64,000 bases of DNA from Candidatus Homeothermus arabinoxylanisolvens (GTDB lineage Bacteria; Bacteroidota; Bacteroidia; Bacteroidales; Muribaculaceae), in NCBI GenBank assembly GCA_001689405.1, contig LUJO01000018.1, positions 129,647-193,646 of the forward strand, read 5' to 3'. Below, piece by piece: positions 9,438-19,233 of the stretch (its first letter is position 1; each line of letters begins with the position of its first letter). The position numbers and the translations under genes are program-made. Below the pieces are notes generated by a model. The model saw only the letters and a list, made by a program, of their open reading frames with translations. It ran no database searches and was not told the origin of the DNA.

Positions 9438-10794
9438 CATAACGGCACTTGCCACACGGCCCATAGGACGGCTGCTGTGGGAATACAGTCTGCCCGCCAT
9501 AGTAGGAATGGTGGTTATGTCGCTGTACAATGTCATCGACCGCATATTCATAGGGCGCGGCGTGGGTGCGGAAGCCATTGCCGGACTCGCCATAACATTT
9601 CCGGTGATGAACGTCAGCGCCGCCATAGGTGTGCTCATAGGCGCCGGCGCCGCGGCAAGAGTGTCGATAATGCTCGGCCAGCGCGACATGAGAGGCGCCG
9701 AACTCGTACTCGGCAACTCGCTTGTGCTCATAATATCGAACGCCATAGTATACCTTACAATCTTCGCCATATTTCTCGACGACATACTCATGGCTTTCGG
9801 AGCATCACCGGCCACACTGCCCTACGCCCATGACTTCATGGCCTACATACTGCCCGGCATGCTCATAATGAACATAATGTACAGCCTCAACAATATCATG
9901 CGAGCATCGGGCTATCCCCGTCAGGCCATGATAACGATGTTCATAGGGGCAGGATGTAACGTCATTCTCGCACCGATATTCATATTTGTACTTGACATGG
10001 GCATCAAAGGGGCCGCCATAGCCACCGACATATCCATGAGCGTCGGGGCCGCTTTTGTAATAGCGCACTTCTGCCGCCGCACGTCGACCGTAAGATTCAC
10101 CCGGGGAATATACCGCATAAAGTGGCATATAGTATGGGGCATAATCAGCATAGGCGCGGCGCCGAGCATAGTCAACTTCACGTCATCGGCCATAAACGTC
10201 ATCATAAACCGCACGCTCTATACTTACGGAGGCGACATAGCCGTGGGAGCTGTAGGCATCTTCTCGACCTACACATCGCTGCTGTGCATGATCGTGGTAG
10301 GCCTGTGTCAAGGCGTGCAGCCGATACTGGGCTACAATTACGGAGCCGGGCACATGACAAGACTTCGCAAGGCGTTCTGGATGTCGGCCGTAATAGGCAC
10401 ATGCGTCACCAGCATCGGAGCGTTTTTCAGCATTTTCGTACCCGACCTCATAGCCAAAGCGTTCACCATCGACAGCGAACTTATAGCCGCCACAGCCAAC
10501 GGTCTGCACATATCCACCCTGTTCTTCTGGGCCGTAGGCTTCCAGATCATATCCACCACCTTGTTCCAGTCAATAGGCATGGCGGGAAAATCGATATTTC
10601 TCAGCCTCATACGTCAGGTGATATTTCTTATACCGCTGCTGCTTACACTGCCCAAGTACTTCGGGCTCAACGGCGTATGGGCCTCGTTCCCGTCATCGGA
10701 CTTTGCCGCAACCGTGGTAACGCTCATCATGGTCTTCTATCAGCTCCACAGATTGCACCGACACGTACCGCCAAGACCGGCGACATATCAATAA
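9418..10794 (+). CDS. MATE family efflux transporter
   Basis: Inner-membrane antiporter of 458 residues with about twelve hydrophobic segments in two six-helix halves. Family features include LLWEYSLPAIVGMVVMSLYN near the N terminus, VIDRIFIGRGVG, and in the second half APSIVNFTSSAINVIINRTL and QPILGYNYGAG. MATE proteins expel cationic drugs or metabolites in exchange for Na+ or H+; the substrate cannot be told from sequence. It converges on sdaA with no gap. Confidence 0.92.
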   Translation: MEKTKGDITALATRPIGRLLWEYSLPAIVGMVVMSLYNVIDRIFIGRGVGAEAIAGLAITFPVMNVSAAIGVLIGAGAAARVSIMLGQRDMRGAELVLGNSLVLIISNAIVYLTIFAIFLDDILMAFGASPATLPYAHDFMAYILPGMLIMNIMYSLNNIMRASGYPRQAMITMFIGAGCNVILAPIFIFVLDMGIKGAAIATDISMSVGAAFVIAHFCRRTSTVRFTRGIYRIKWHIVWGIISIGAAPSIVNFTSSAINVIINRTLYTYGGDIAVGAVGIFSTYTSLLCMIVVGLCQGVQPILGYNYGAGHMTRLRKAFWMSAVIGTCVTSIGAFFSIFVPDLIAKAFTIDSELIAATANGLHISTLFFWAVGFQIISTTLFQSIGMAGKSIFLSLIRQVIFLIPLLLTLPKYFGLNGVWASFPSSDFAATVVTLIMVFYQLHRLHRHVPPRPATYQ

Positions 10795-12000
10795 TCACAT
10801 AGGACTGTAATCCTTGGCGAGGCCGCCCTCGCCTGTCTCCTTGTATAGCGACGGCAGGTCGTGCCCTGTCTCTTTCATGACTGTGACCACCTTGTCAAAC
10901 GACACACGGTGGGTGCCGTCGGTAAAAGCAGAATAGATGTTGGCGTCCAAGGCGCGTGCGGCCGCATAGGCGTTGCGCTCTATACAGGGTATCTGCACAA
11001 GTCCGCATACAGGGTCGCAGGTCATGCCCAGATGATGTTCAAGGCCCATCTCAGCGGCATACTCTATCTGCGCGGGACTGCCTCCGAAAAGCTGACTTGC
11101 AGCGGCCGACGCCATGGAACAGGCCACGCCTACCTCGGCCTGACATCCTGCCTCGGCACCGGAAATAGAAGCATTGTACTTGACGATGTTGCCGATAAGT
11201 CCGGCAGTAGCCAAAGCGCGAAGTATCTTCATACGGCTGAACTCACGGCTCTCCTGAAGATGATAAAGCACGGCCGGCACCACACCGCACGAGCCGCAAG
11301 TAGGGGCCGTGACAATGAGGCCTCCCGAGGCGTTGACCTCGCTCACGGCAAGCGCATAAGCAAACACCAGTCCGCGTGAACGCAGATTGTCCTTGTAGCC
11401 TTTGGCTTTTATATAATATGTGGATGCCTTACGACGCAGATTAAGCGGTCCGGGCAATACGCCCTCCTCGTCAAGGCCCTGCTCCACAGCCGCGCGCATG
11501 GTGTCCCAGACCTCGCCGAGATAGTCCCAGATGTCGGAACTCTCGCATTGCAGCACATACTCCCAGTAGCTTTTGCCCGTACGTTCGCACCATTCGAGAA
11601 TCTCGCTCAGTTTATTCATCTCGTAGAGATCGGGGGTATCGGTCGACGGTTTTCCTTCCTCGGCGAGAGTGCCGCCGCCGACACTGTAAACCGTCCACTC
11701 CTCCATCAGCACTCCCGATGCCGTGAACGCACGAAACGTCATGCCGTTGGGATGAAACGGGAGAAATATGTGCGGCTCCCACTTGATGGTGACCGGAGCC
11801 TTGCGCTCAAGTATGTCGAGAATAGCCACATCGGTCATATGGCCGCGCCCGGTAGCCGCCAGACTACCGAAAAGAGTAACCTCAAACGAAGCGGCCTCCT
11901 GATTTCGGCCGAGAAAAATCTCTGCGGCCTTGCGTGGCCCCATCGTATGGCTGCTCGACGGCCCGTGGCCTATCTTGTAAAGTTCCTTTATTGACTTCAT
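10795..12000 (-). CDS. sdaA: L-serine dehydratase, iron-sulfur, single chain
   Basis: Oxygen-sensitive 4Fe-4S enzyme that deaminates serine to pyruvate and ammonia in the cytosol. The N-terminal beta domain opens MKSIKELYKIGHGPSSSHTM, where GPSSSHT is the substrate-binding signature. The C-terminal alpha domain carries APTCGSCGVVPA and CDPVCGLVQIPC with cluster-ligating cysteines. Alpha and beta domains are fused in 401 residues, the usual single-chain form. It is transcribed alone from a promoter at about 12026-12056. Confidence 0.93.
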   Translation of the reverse strand: MKSIKELYKIGHGPSSSHTMGPRKAAEIFLGRNQEAASFEVTLFGSLAATGRGHMTDVAILDILERKAPVTIKWEPHIFLPFHPNGMTFRAFTASGVLMEEWTVYSVGGGTLAEEGKPSTDTPDLYEMNKLSEILEWCERTGKSYWEYVLQCESSDIWDYLGEVWDTMRAAVEQGLDEEGVLPGPLNLRRKASTYYIKAKGYKDNLRSRGLVFAYALAVSEVNASGGLIVTAPTCGSCGVVPAVLYHLQESREFSRMKILRALATAGLIGNIVKYNASISGAEAGCQAEVGVACSMASAAASQLFGGSPAQIEYAAEMGLEHHLGMTCDPVCGLVQIPCIERNAYAAARALDANIYSAFTDGTHRVSFDKVVTVMKETGHDLPSLYKETGEGGLAKDYSPM

Positions 12001-12025
12001 GGTTCAGTACGATTGATACACATCA

Positions 12026-12056
12026 CAAAGATACAACAATTCACGGGCCGAAACAA
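12026..12056 (-). promoter_or_regulatory. sdaA promoter
   Basis: On the minus strand the -7 box is TATCTTTG (12033 to 12026), a match to TAnnTTTG. A TTG about 20 bp upstream (12056-12054) fits a weak -33 element. Transcription would begin near 12020, leaving a leader of about 20 nt. Confidence 0.5.
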
Positions 12057-12385
12057 CCCGGCATCAATAATAGCAATTGCATATGACTGACAATGAGGGA
12101 GCGGGAGTAAGCACGGGTCGTGTAAGATTTCGGTGTAAGTTTCATAATATGTAATATTGGTTTTATGCAAAGATAATATGATAAAACGCCGTTTTTATGC
12201 ACAATCGGGCGTAATGTGGATAAGAGCGCAGGGAATCAGCCGGTTACAGTATCATTTTTTTTGAGACGAGGGAAGCGGGCGCCCGCGAAGCCGGAGAGTT
12301 ATACCGGCAAGACGGTTGCGGTTGATGGTTAGCATGAGCCTTTGGCCGGCGATTTTTAGCTCGGTTAATAAAGGGTCAGAATACG

Positions 12386-12425
12386 AATCAGGAGGGGCGC
12401 CGTTCTACCAGCGCCCCTCCTGATT
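12386..12425 (-). terminator. Terminator of the SGNH hydrolase gene
   Basis: Perfect 15-bp inverted repeat (12386-12400 with 12411-12425) around a 10-nt loop; the GC-rich core is GGAGGGGCGC. It lies 46 bp beyond the hydrolase stop codon on the minus strand. Confidence 0.75.
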
Positions 12426-12470
12426 TGATATGTTTATCGGCTGTGATCCTATTTCGGAGGAGTGTGCCGA

Positions 12471-13154
12471 CTACATTTTGTCGAGGACTTCGAGCACGAT
12501 TTTTTCCATCAGATCATAACCGGCTGAAGTGGGATGTACGCCATCGTCGGTGTAGGCGGGGTTGAGCGCACCGCTCTCATCGAGCACCATAGGTGAATAA
12601 TAATCAACAAAAGGTATATTGTTTTCATCGGCGTACTTCTTGATGCGCTTGTTCAGGCTGATTATTTTCGGTGAACCGTCGGTAATCTCGGGACGCCACC
12701 CAAAGCGGTTGGAGGGAAGAACCGTTGACAGCACGGGACGTATGCCGTTGGCCTTGGCAAGCTCCACCATCGACACGATATTGCCGAAAGTGCGATCCTC
12801 ACTGAATACATGGTTATTCTCAGCCACATCGTTGGTGCCGGCATTAATCACCACAATCTCGGGATGAATGTTAATGACGTCATCGCGGAAACGGAGCAAA
12901 AACTGATAAGAGGTCTGACCGCTGATACCACGGGGCACAAATCCGTGTGAAGTGAAAAAATCAGGATGCGCACTATTCCAATTCTGGGTAATCGAATTGC
13001 CCATAAACACGACCCTGCGCTGATCGGCAGGAAGTTTTGCCGCCTCGATATCGGCTTGTTCATAACGACGGAAGTTGGCCCAGTCATCGCCGGCCGTTGC
13101 GGGAATAGCAGCGGCAAGAAAAAGAGCCGCAATAACAGTCTTAAATGTTTTCAT
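12471..13154 (-). CDS. SGNH/GDSL-type hydrolase, exported
   Basis: Secreted esterase-like protein of 227 residues. The start at 13154 is chosen over the longer frame from 13208 because it begins a clean signal peptide (MKTFKTVIAALFLAAAIPATAGD). SGNH blocks are present: VFMGNSITQNW (nucleophile Ser), GISGQTS, VVINAGTNDVA (block III) and DGVHPTSAGYDLM (catalytic Asp and His). Likely substrates are acetylated sugars or lipids. It lies 60 bp downstream of tRNA-Asp on the same strand. Confidence 0.88.
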   Translation of the reverse strand: MKTFKTVIAALFLAAAIPATAGDDWANFRRYEQADIEAAKLPADQRRVVFMGNSITQNWNSAHPDFFTSHGFVPRGISGQTSYQFLLRFRDDVINIHPEIVVINAGTNDVAENNHVFSEDRTFGNIVSMVELAKANGIRPVLSTVLPSNRFGWRPEITDGSPKIISLNKRIKKYADENNIPFVDYYSPMVLDESGALNPAYTDDGVHPTSAGYDLMEKIVLEVLDKM

Positions 13155-13213
13155 CGGTTTATTAATTAAAAGCAGCCGGAAACAGAATGTGTTCCCGGCC
13201 AAGGCCACCTAAG

Positions 13214-13287
13214 CGGTGCGTACGGGACTCGAACCCGTGACCCCATGCGTGACAGGCATGTATTCTAACCAACTGAACTAACGCACC
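13214..13287 (-). tRNA. tRNA-Asp (GTC)
   Basis: On the minus strand a 7-bp acceptor stem (GGTGCGT at 13287-13281 with ACGCACC at 13221-13215) and discriminator G at 13214 close a cloverleaf with D-arm TTCAGTTGGTTAGAA, anticodon loop CTGTCAC (anticodon GTC) and T-loop GGTTCGAGTCC. CCA is not encoded. It lies just upstream of the SGNH hydrolase and may share its transcript. Confidence 0.96.
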
Positions 13288-13377
13288 TCAATTAATCGAT
13301 GCAAAGATAGGGCTTTACATCGGAAATTCCAAATAATCGGCGATAAAACGGTCAAATGACCGACTATAGCGAACCTT

Positions 13378-14466
13378 TCATTTGCGGCTGCGCACCGACC
13401 GGGTGATGGTCTTGTGCTCCTTCACGCCCGATGTCTTGGCACGAGTGGCACGCTTGGCCCGCGAGCTTCGCTTGGGATTGTTCCTCACCGTATCGGCTTT
13501 ACGCTTTACAGCTATGGTGTCGGCCTGTCCGAGTCGTTCACGCTCCTCGCGGGCCGCGATAACCTCCTCACGCGTAGGCACCCACATCTTGCTGTCATAA
13601 TTCTCAAGCACGGAGTCGACCGAGGCCTGCGCACGCTTACGCTCGTCAGGGTCGGGATAAAGCGCGGCCATAGACATATTGCGCAGATTGCGGGTCTTGT
13701 ATATCTCCCCCTCATATAATCCCAGCCTGAAAAAGTCATCGTAAGTATAGGAAGCCGCATTGTTGTCATCATCCACAAATATGGCGCGGGCCATAAGATA
13801 AGGATGTATGTCGCTCATTTTCACCCAAAACATAGGATACCTGACAGCCTCACCACCGAAATCGCCGACACGGTGCAGCACCGGGCACACAGCCTCGACA
13901 GTCATGGTCTTGCGATTGGAACGCCGGTCAAACACCCAGCGCTCGATAACATAATAGCTCTGTATCTCGGCGGCCGGCACATCGCTCTCCTCAATCAAAA
14001 GAGGTGTCGCTCCTCCGGCGATTCTACGCCCTTCGGTATACGGTATGTGGAAGCGTTCAAGCATGTCGGCGACATTTATGCGGTAGTCGTCGCCAAATAT
14101 TTCACGACCGTCAAGATACTCATAAGCGACAATATCGCCGGAGGTCAAAAGACGCATGAGTATACGAAACAGATTCTCCTGCCCGTCGACCACGTCCTCG
14201 GGATAATAGAGGGCCGCATTTTTAATATCGTCAGCCCCGAGAGTGCGATAGACCACTCTCATCCACTGCGCGTTGTCATCATCAGGAGCGTCCTCGGCCA
14301 TAAGCATCCTCATGCGGTTGCTTATGCCGGAAGCGGCATTGCCTGAAGGTCGGGATTCGGTGCCTATACGCCGCACCTCGGTTGAAGTCGACGCCCGCTG
14401 TGCATGAAGTGTAGCGGCAGCCGCAAAAGCGGCCAATAGGAACAATAAGTGACGTATATGTATCAT
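13378..14466 (-). CDS. porN: Type IX secretion system protein PorN/GldN
   Basis: Periplasmic subunit of the T9SS ring. With PorK it forms the large ring attached to the outer membrane. The 362-residue chain has a signal peptide (ending LHAQ) followed by the conserved core MRVVYRTLGADDIKNAALYY and the VDGQENLFRILMRLL segment. A basic Lys/Arg-rich tail of about 60 residues follows, longer than strictly needed. It is the last gene of the porT-P-K-L-M-N operon, the usual position for GldN. Confidence 0.9.
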   Translation of the reverse strand: MIHIRHLLFLLAAFAAAATLHAQRASTSTEVRRIGTESRPSGNAASGISNRMRMLMAEDAPDDDNAQWMRVVYRTLGADDIKNAALYYPEDVVDGQENLFRILMRLLTSGDIVAYEYLDGREIFGDDYRINVADMLERFHIPYTEGRRIAGGATPLLIEESDVPAAEIQSYYVIERWVFDRRSNRKTMTVEAVCPVLHRVGDFGGEAVRYPMFWVKMSDIHPYLMARAIFVDDDNNAASYTYDDFFRLGLYEGEIYKTRNLRNMSMAALYPDPDERKRAQASVDSVLENYDSKMWVPTREEVIAAREERERLGQADTIAVKRKADTVRNNPKRSSRAKRATRAKTSGVKEHKTITRSVRSRK

Positions 14467-14481
14467 TGCCTGTAGTTTTTG

Positions 14482-16053
14482 TTAATTTATTATCACTTCC
14501 ATGGGGGCTATGTCGCGCTCAATGCCGTCGGGTCCGAGCGCCCTCACCCTCGAAATAAAGAATCGCTTGCCACGCGACATGCGCTTTATAGCCTCTTTCT
14601 GACGCCGCGAGAACAAAGCCCCGTCAGATACTTCGGGCATGGCATTGCCCATAGAGTCGAAAAATACGGTCTCAAAACCGAGCACCTTGTATGCTATATT
14701 AAGCATGTCGTCATCTATAGCCGCCCCGATGCCGGAAGCCGCCATAAGCTGCGATTTCGCAACCGGCTTTGCCCCCCGATACCGCAACGGATTGCCTTTC
14801 GAGTCACTAAGAGCGATATATGGGGCCGGATCGGGCAGCTTGCGCGTGCGGAACGCAGTTTGCGCTACCGTCATGCGGCGTCCTCCGACATCGGCCGTCA
14901 CGGTAATCACCGCATCGGTACCGACTTTGGCGGGACGCGCCACCCAGCCCCTGCCCGCGCGCGACAGAGTGCCTCCGGTCATCGTAGCCGATACTGCAGA
15001 AGGCTCGACACCGGGCACCGATATATCCACCGGATTATCAATGCCTGCGTAAAACACATTCATCATAGTGGCCGATACGGTGGCCGCCGGCTCGATAACC
15101 GTATACTCGGGACGGAACTCATGGCGCGACACCGTGCCGTCATCGTGGGTGACTTCAAGATACCCCGTATGGGAATGCTGCCCGGGCGACAGGGCCGGTA
15201 TGTCTATATGCCCTCCTCTGTCGGCAAGCCTGACACCATCCATGTATATGGCCGGCAGACGGGTAGTGTCGACGGCAGCAAGCACTATGTCGGCCGAATA
15301 GCTGTCGCCGCGCATGACGTTGCGCGACTGCGGTATGACAAACGCATTAAGGCTGTTGACACGAAGGTCGCCGGCATCCACATTGGCGAGCAGATGAGTC
15401 AGCGCCTCACCCTCGGCAAACCGTATGTCGTTCTGTATTTTGGTAAGAAGGGTTACAGCCGCTATGACCGGCTTGCCGTCAAAAAGGTCAGTCTCCCAAT
15501 CGACCGGCATCACGCTGCCCGGACGCGAAACCGCGTCGGTGGCGAGAGCCGCCGTTATATCGGCCCGTTTCGCAGAGTCGCCAGTAAGCTCCGTGAGCAT
15601 GGTGCGGTAGCGCCCTATACGTTCACGCAGACGCCTGCCCTGCGGCGACGCGGGATTAAGCATGACCACCGAAGCCGCATCAAGATCGTCCTGCTTCTTT
15701 ATGTCGCGCAGGTCGCCGTTCTTACCGTCGGCCTCAAGCACAATAGCCAGTTTAAGCGAGTCGACAAACGAGTATAGCTCCCGGGTGGCCTCGCGCACAC
15801 CGGATGCCGCACGGTACCACCGCTCCCCTTTTTCGGGATTGTCGGCCGCCACCGCCTCCAACCGGCCGTACACGGCATCGTTGCGCGACCCGGCATTGTC
15901 GTTGGAACGCTCCAATCCGTCATTGACCTGTGTGAAGCCCTGCAGCACGTCGCTCGACACATTGAGCGCCAACATCGCAGTCAAAACGATGTACATGAGG
16001 TTGATCATCCTCTGTCGGGGCGACATGTTGCGCGGTGTATTATCTTGTGCCAT
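14482..16053 (-). CDS. porM: Type IX secretion motor protein PorM/GldM
   Basis: Inner-membrane motor component of 523 residues. It has a short cytoplasmic N terminus (SPRQRMINLMY), a single TM helix (about 17-36, YIVLTAMLALNVSSDVLQGF) and a large periplasmic part of stacked beta domains that transmits proton-motive force to the PorKN ring. The start overlaps the end of porL by 14 bp. Gene order L-M-N is fully conserved with Porphyromonas and Flavobacterium. Confidence 0.92.
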   Translation of the reverse strand: MAQDNTPRNMSPRQRMINLMYIVLTAMLALNVSSDVLQGFTQVNDGLERSNDNAGSRNDAVYGRLEAVAADNPEKGERWYRAASGVREATRELYSFVDSLKLAIVLEADGKNGDLRDIKKQDDLDAASVVMLNPASPQGRRLRERIGRYRTMLTELTGDSAKRADITAALATDAVSRPGSVMPVDWETDLFDGKPVIAAVTLLTKIQNDIRFAEGEALTHLLANVDAGDLRVNSLNAFVIPQSRNVMRGDSYSADIVLAAVDTTRLPAIYMDGVRLADRGGHIDIPALSPGQHSHTGYLEVTHDDGTVSRHEFRPEYTVIEPAATVSATMMNVFYAGIDNPVDISVPGVEPSAVSATMTGGTLSRAGRGWVARPAKVGTDAVITVTADVGGRRMTVAQTAFRTRKLPDPAPYIALSDSKGNPLRYRGAKPVAKSQLMAASGIGAAIDDDMLNIAYKVLGFETVFFDSMGNAMPEVSDGALFSRRQKEAIKRMSRGKRFFISRVRALGPDGIERDIAPMEVIIN

Positions 16054-16774
16054 CGCTGCGCTGCATATTGACTGTCATAGCGCGGAGCATATTCTCGTAC
16101 ACGACGTTGAGCTGCTCGATGTTGCGCGTCATTTTCTCAGCCTCGTCGCAGTAGCGGCCGCTCATTGACGAAGCGCTCTCATACATAGTTCTCATACGCT
16201 TCATGCCCTCGTTGACCCGTTCTATAGATTCGAGCTGCGACCCTATGCTCTTAAGCTGTATCTCATATATGGCGTTCAACCCGGCGACATTGCGGTTAAG
16301 AGCCTCCATCTGCTCTACATAACCTCTGGAGTTGGAGTTTATATTGCCGGAATTGTCGGCGATGGCCTTGTATGCCTCAAGAAGGGCCGCCGACACCTTG
16401 TTGAGTTCAGAGGCCGTGGCACGCAGACGCTCCATCTCGCCCGACAGGTCGGGCAGGTCCGCCGACGACGGCACCGCAACCTGCCGCACCACCCCCGACG
16501 GCGCAGCCGACGCCGTGACGGCGACAGGTACCGCGTCATCACGTCCGAGTCTGTGATACGGACGGTCAAAAGCCGTAAGGATGAACATCAGCACTTCCGT
16601 GCCCATGCCTATGGCGAGCAACACGCTGCCGCCCGGCAGATACAGAATTTTAAAAAGCGCACCCCATATGACAATGGCGGCACCTATGGAGTAGGCGAAG
16701 TTAAAGAAGCTCTGCCCCTTCTCGCTTGAGAGGAAGCGCTCTATGCTGTTTCGATATCGTTTTATCTTTCCCAT
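16040..16774 (-). CDS. porL: Type IX secretion motor protein PorL/GldL
   Basis: Inner-membrane partner of PorM, together the proton-driven T9SS motor. The start at 16774 (MGKIKRYRNSIERFLSSEKG) is preferred over an upstream ATG at 16891, which lies inside porK and gives a basic non-homologous leader. Two TM helices follow: FFNFAYSIGAAIVIWGALF and a second around VLLAIGMGTEVLMFILTAF, with a charged residue in helix 2 typical of the family. The remainder is a cytoplasmic coiled coil (SELNKVSAALLEAYKAI). Confidence 0.9.
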   Translation of the reverse strand: MGKIKRYRNSIERFLSSEKGQSFFNFAYSIGAAIVIWGALFKILYLPGGSVLLAIGMGTEVLMFILTAFDRPYHRLGRDDAVPVAVTASAAPSGVVRQVAVPSSADLPDLSGEMERLRATASELNKVSAALLEAYKAIADNSGNINSNSRGYVEQMEALNRNVAGLNAIYEIQLKSIGSQLESIERVNEGMKRMRTMYESASSMSGRYCDEAEKMTRNIEQLNVVYENMLRAMTVNMQRSDGTR

Positions 16775-16794
16775 TGCGGTAATTGATTGTATAT

Positions 16795-18237
16795 TTATTT
16801 TCTTTTTCCGCCCTGCCCCTTTGCAAAGCCTATATGGGTCCTCACGTTGCGGAATCCGATATAACTGCGCTGCTCGTTCTGATACTCCCACATACGCAGG
16901 TCGCTTCTCACGTTATGCATCACATCTTTCCACGAGCCTCCGCGCACTATCTTGCGCTTCATGCGGTAAGGATCCTCCACGGCGGCATCGTAACGGTATT
17001 CAGGGTTCAGGTCGCTTGTAAGGCGGCTTACACTCTCGGTGTAGGCCGTAGATGTCCACTCGCTGACATTGCCCGCCATATCATACAGTCCGAAGTCATT
17101 GGGAGCGTAAGTGCCGACGCGTGAAGTTATTATATGGCCGTCGCGCACATAGTTGCCTTCATCGGGCTTGAAGTTGGCATAAAAACAGCCTTTGTCATCC
17201 GACATGGGCAGGTCGCCGTCCCACGGATACTTGTTCTCGCTCTTGCCCGCACGCGCGGCATACTCCCACTCGGCTTCGGTAGGCAGACGGTAAGGCTCGA
17301 TGTGCACACCGTCCTTGCCGAGCGCCTTGCGCAGATAGTCGGTACGCCAGTTGCTGAACGCATTGGCCTGCTCCCAGCTCACTCCCACCACCGGGTAATC
17401 ATTATAGCCCCCGTGAGAGAAGTACAGCCTTACGTAAGGTTCGTTGTAGGCATTGTCGAAGTCATTGATCCAAGCGGTCGTATCGGGATAGACGTTGACT
17501 ATGTACGTATTAAGGAAGTCGTAATCGCCGGTGAGACCGCGGGTTATGGTCTCGCGCACAATCTCGCCGTCATCGTTTATGTAGGCCGTATCCTTTGTTA
17601 TGAGCGGCACATCGACAGGCACCGGCAGGTCGGTATTGTACTCACGCCGGGCAGGGTTCATACGGTTGCGGCGCTTGGCGGCCTCGGTATGATTATATAC
17701 CTCATAGCGATAGGTAAGCTGCTCGGGGTCAAGTTCACGCACGCCGGTGACGGCATTGACCCTGTACATGCTCTCGATGGCCCTCGCCTCGTCCTCATCG
17801 GGATTGCGCCACGGGATGGGCTTGCTCCAGTTGATATAGGGGCCTATGGGATTGCCTTCGCGGTCCTCCTCGATCTTGTAGTCCTCATTGCCGCCGTAGG
17901 CCGGGTCGGCAAGACGCTCGCGGATGATGGAGTCGCGCACCCAGTATACAAACTGCTTGTACTTGCTGTTGGTTATCTCGGTCTCGTCCATCCAGAAACC
18001 GTCGACCGACACACCACGCGCGTCGGCGCGCAGATGCCATGCGCTGTCAGACTCCGCCGGGCCGGCCTTTATCGATCCGCGGTCAACGAGCACCATACCG
18101 TAAGGTACAGGCTCCGACCAAGACGCGGCACCCACGCCGGTGACTTCACCCCCGGCATTGCGGTTGTTTCCCGTCGCACACGACACGGCGGCCACACCCG
18201 TCAAGACCACCGGCAGATATTTCATTAACCTGTTCAT
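16795..18237 (-). CDS. porK: Type IX secretion lipoprotein PorK/GldK
   Basis: Outer-membrane-anchored lipoprotein of the PorKN ring. The signal peptide ends in a lipobox around residue 20 (GVAAVSC). The body is a formylglycine-generating-enzyme-like fold: VDGFWMDETEITNSKYKQFV, YPVVGVSWEQANAFSNWRT, YRLPTEAEWEYAARAG and DMAGNVSEWTS are all present. The length of 480 residues is normal. PorK uses this fold structurally, so enzymatic activity is not implied. Confidence 0.92.
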   Translation of the reverse strand: MNRLMKYLPVVLTGVAAVSCATGNNRNAGGEVTGVGAASWSEPVPYGMVLVDRGSIKAGPAESDSAWHLRADARGVSVDGFWMDETEITNSKYKQFVYWVRDSIIRERLADPAYGGNEDYKIEEDREGNPIGPYINWSKPIPWRNPDEDEARAIESMYRVNAVTGVRELDPEQLTYRYEVYNHTEAAKRRNRMNPARREYNTDLPVPVDVPLITKDTAYINDDGEIVRETITRGLTGDYDFLNTYIVNVYPDTTAWINDFDNAYNEPYVRLYFSHGGYNDYPVVGVSWEQANAFSNWRTDYLRKALGKDGVHIEPYRLPTEAEWEYAARAGKSENKYPWDGDLPMSDDKGCFYANFKPDEGNYVRDGHIITSRVGTYAPNDFGLYDMAGNVSEWTSTAYTESVSRLTSDLNPEYRYDAAVEDPYRMKRKIVRGGSWKDVMHNVRSDLRMWEYQNEQRSYIGFRNVRTHIGFAKGQGGKRK

Positions 18238-18246
18238 ATAGTCGAT

Positions 18247-19233
18247 TTACATTATGCGTATACTTTTATGTCTATATTTGTTTTTTCGTCCGAAATCAAG
18301 CCTGACGCTATAACCGGCCCATATCTCATGGCTGCCGTCGGCGGCTTTGGCTATAGCCGATGTAGCGTAGTCGTAGCTGTAGGTGATGTGGAAGTTACGA
18401 TACTCCGCACCGACAATAAAGGTCACCGCGTCGCGGTAACGGTAACCCGCGCCTACGGTTATAAACTTATTGTACCTCGCCCGAGCCGTAATCTCGCCGG
18501 TAGTAAAGGTGAAATCGCTTTTTACCATCACCGACGGCTGTATCTCAAACAACGTATTTTTAACGGGGATATTGCCACCCGCCATAAAATAGAATGTGCG
18601 GCCCGCCTCATACTCCCACTCACGGTCGGCGCCCTCCGTCATGGTGACGGAAGGATTGTTGACATGCGACACCGACACACCGGCCCAAAACCGTGGCGAC
18701 GAATAAAACACGCCGGCTCCTATGTCGGCCGACGAGCCGCTGATATCGGTACGCGGCACCGCGTCATCGCCACCCTCATGGAAGTCGTCATCATCGGGCA
18801 ACACCACTTCCGAGCCTTTGAAAGTCTCCTCAAGCATGCCTCCCTGAAGGCCTAACGAAAGCTCACCGCCCCACAGCTTCATGCGGTATGACAGCTGCAT
18901 GGCGGCGATAAAACCGCGATACAGCCCCATGCTCTCATGTCTTATCACAAGCCCGGCACCCAAACGGCGGTCAAGCAGCGGCAGAGGCATATCGGCCAAT
19001 GCCGCAAATGTCTTGGGAGCATCGGGTATGCCGGTCCATTGCAGACGGGAGCCGACGCTGACGTTGAGCATGTCGCCGCACCCCGATGCGGCCGGATTGT
19101 AATAATTCTTCACATCATAATATTGCGAGAACTGCGCGTCGGTCTGGGCCATGACAGCGACAGGCGCCATGAAGGCAAGCACCGACAATACTATGATTAA
19201 TATGACTTTTCTGATGTCCACCGCTGTTTTCAT
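18247..19233 (-). CDS. porP: PorP/SprF family type IX secretion outer membrane protein
   Basis: Predicted outer-membrane beta barrel of 328 residues. The signal peptide ends VAVMAQ and is followed by the family hallmark TDAQFSQYYDVKNYYNPAASG. Strand-like repeats such as SVGSRLQWTGIPDAPKTF and the ending LDFGRKNKYR are typical. PorP anchors T9SS components or cargo at the outer membrane. The start overlaps porT (ATGA) and porK follows 9 bp after its stop, so it lies inside the operon. Confidence 0.9.
   Translation of the reverse strand: MKTAVDIRKVILIIVLSVLAFMAPVAVMAQTDAQFSQYYDVKNYYNPAASGCGDMLNVSVGSRLQWTGIPDAPKTFAALADMPLPLLDRRLGAGLVIRHESMGLYRGFIAAMQLSYRMKLWGGELSLGLQGGMLEETFKGSEVVLPDDDDFHEGGDDAVPRTDISGSSADIGAGVFYSSPRFWAGVSVSHVNNPSVTMTEGADREWEYEAGRTFYFMAGGNIPVKNTLFEIQPSVMVKSDFTFTTGEITARARYNKFITVGAGYRYRDAVTFIVGAEYRNFHITYSYDYATSAIAKAADGSHEIWAGYSVRLDFGRKNKYRHKSIRIM

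Larger units (their letters stand above)
12001..12470. other. Intergenic region between sdaA and SGNH hydrolase genes
   Basis: No plausible gene in 470 bp. It holds the sdaA promoter, a second isolated minus-strand -7-like box (TATCTTTG, complement of 12168-12175) with no matching -33 element, a T-run at about 12256-12262, and the hydrolase terminator at 12386-12425. The stretch 12270-12360 is GC-rich and unassigned. Confidence 0.6.

Noticed and set aside
10122..10802. 226-codon open frame on the + strand
   Set aside because: Out of frame within the MATE transporter; Arg/His-rich low-complexity translation.
12168..12175. Second minus-strand promoter upstream of sdaA
   Set aside because: The -7 box is good but no -33 element occurs at 18-21 bp; kept only as a remark in the intergenic entry.
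14479..15777. 432-codon open frame on the + strand
   Set aside because: It lies wholly opposite porM, has no family resemblance, and its His/Arg/Gly/Tyr-rich composition is that of an antisense shadow of a GC-rich gene.
17134..18228. 364-codon open frame on the + strand
   Set aside because: Antisense to porK; composition typical of a shadow and no start or promoter support.
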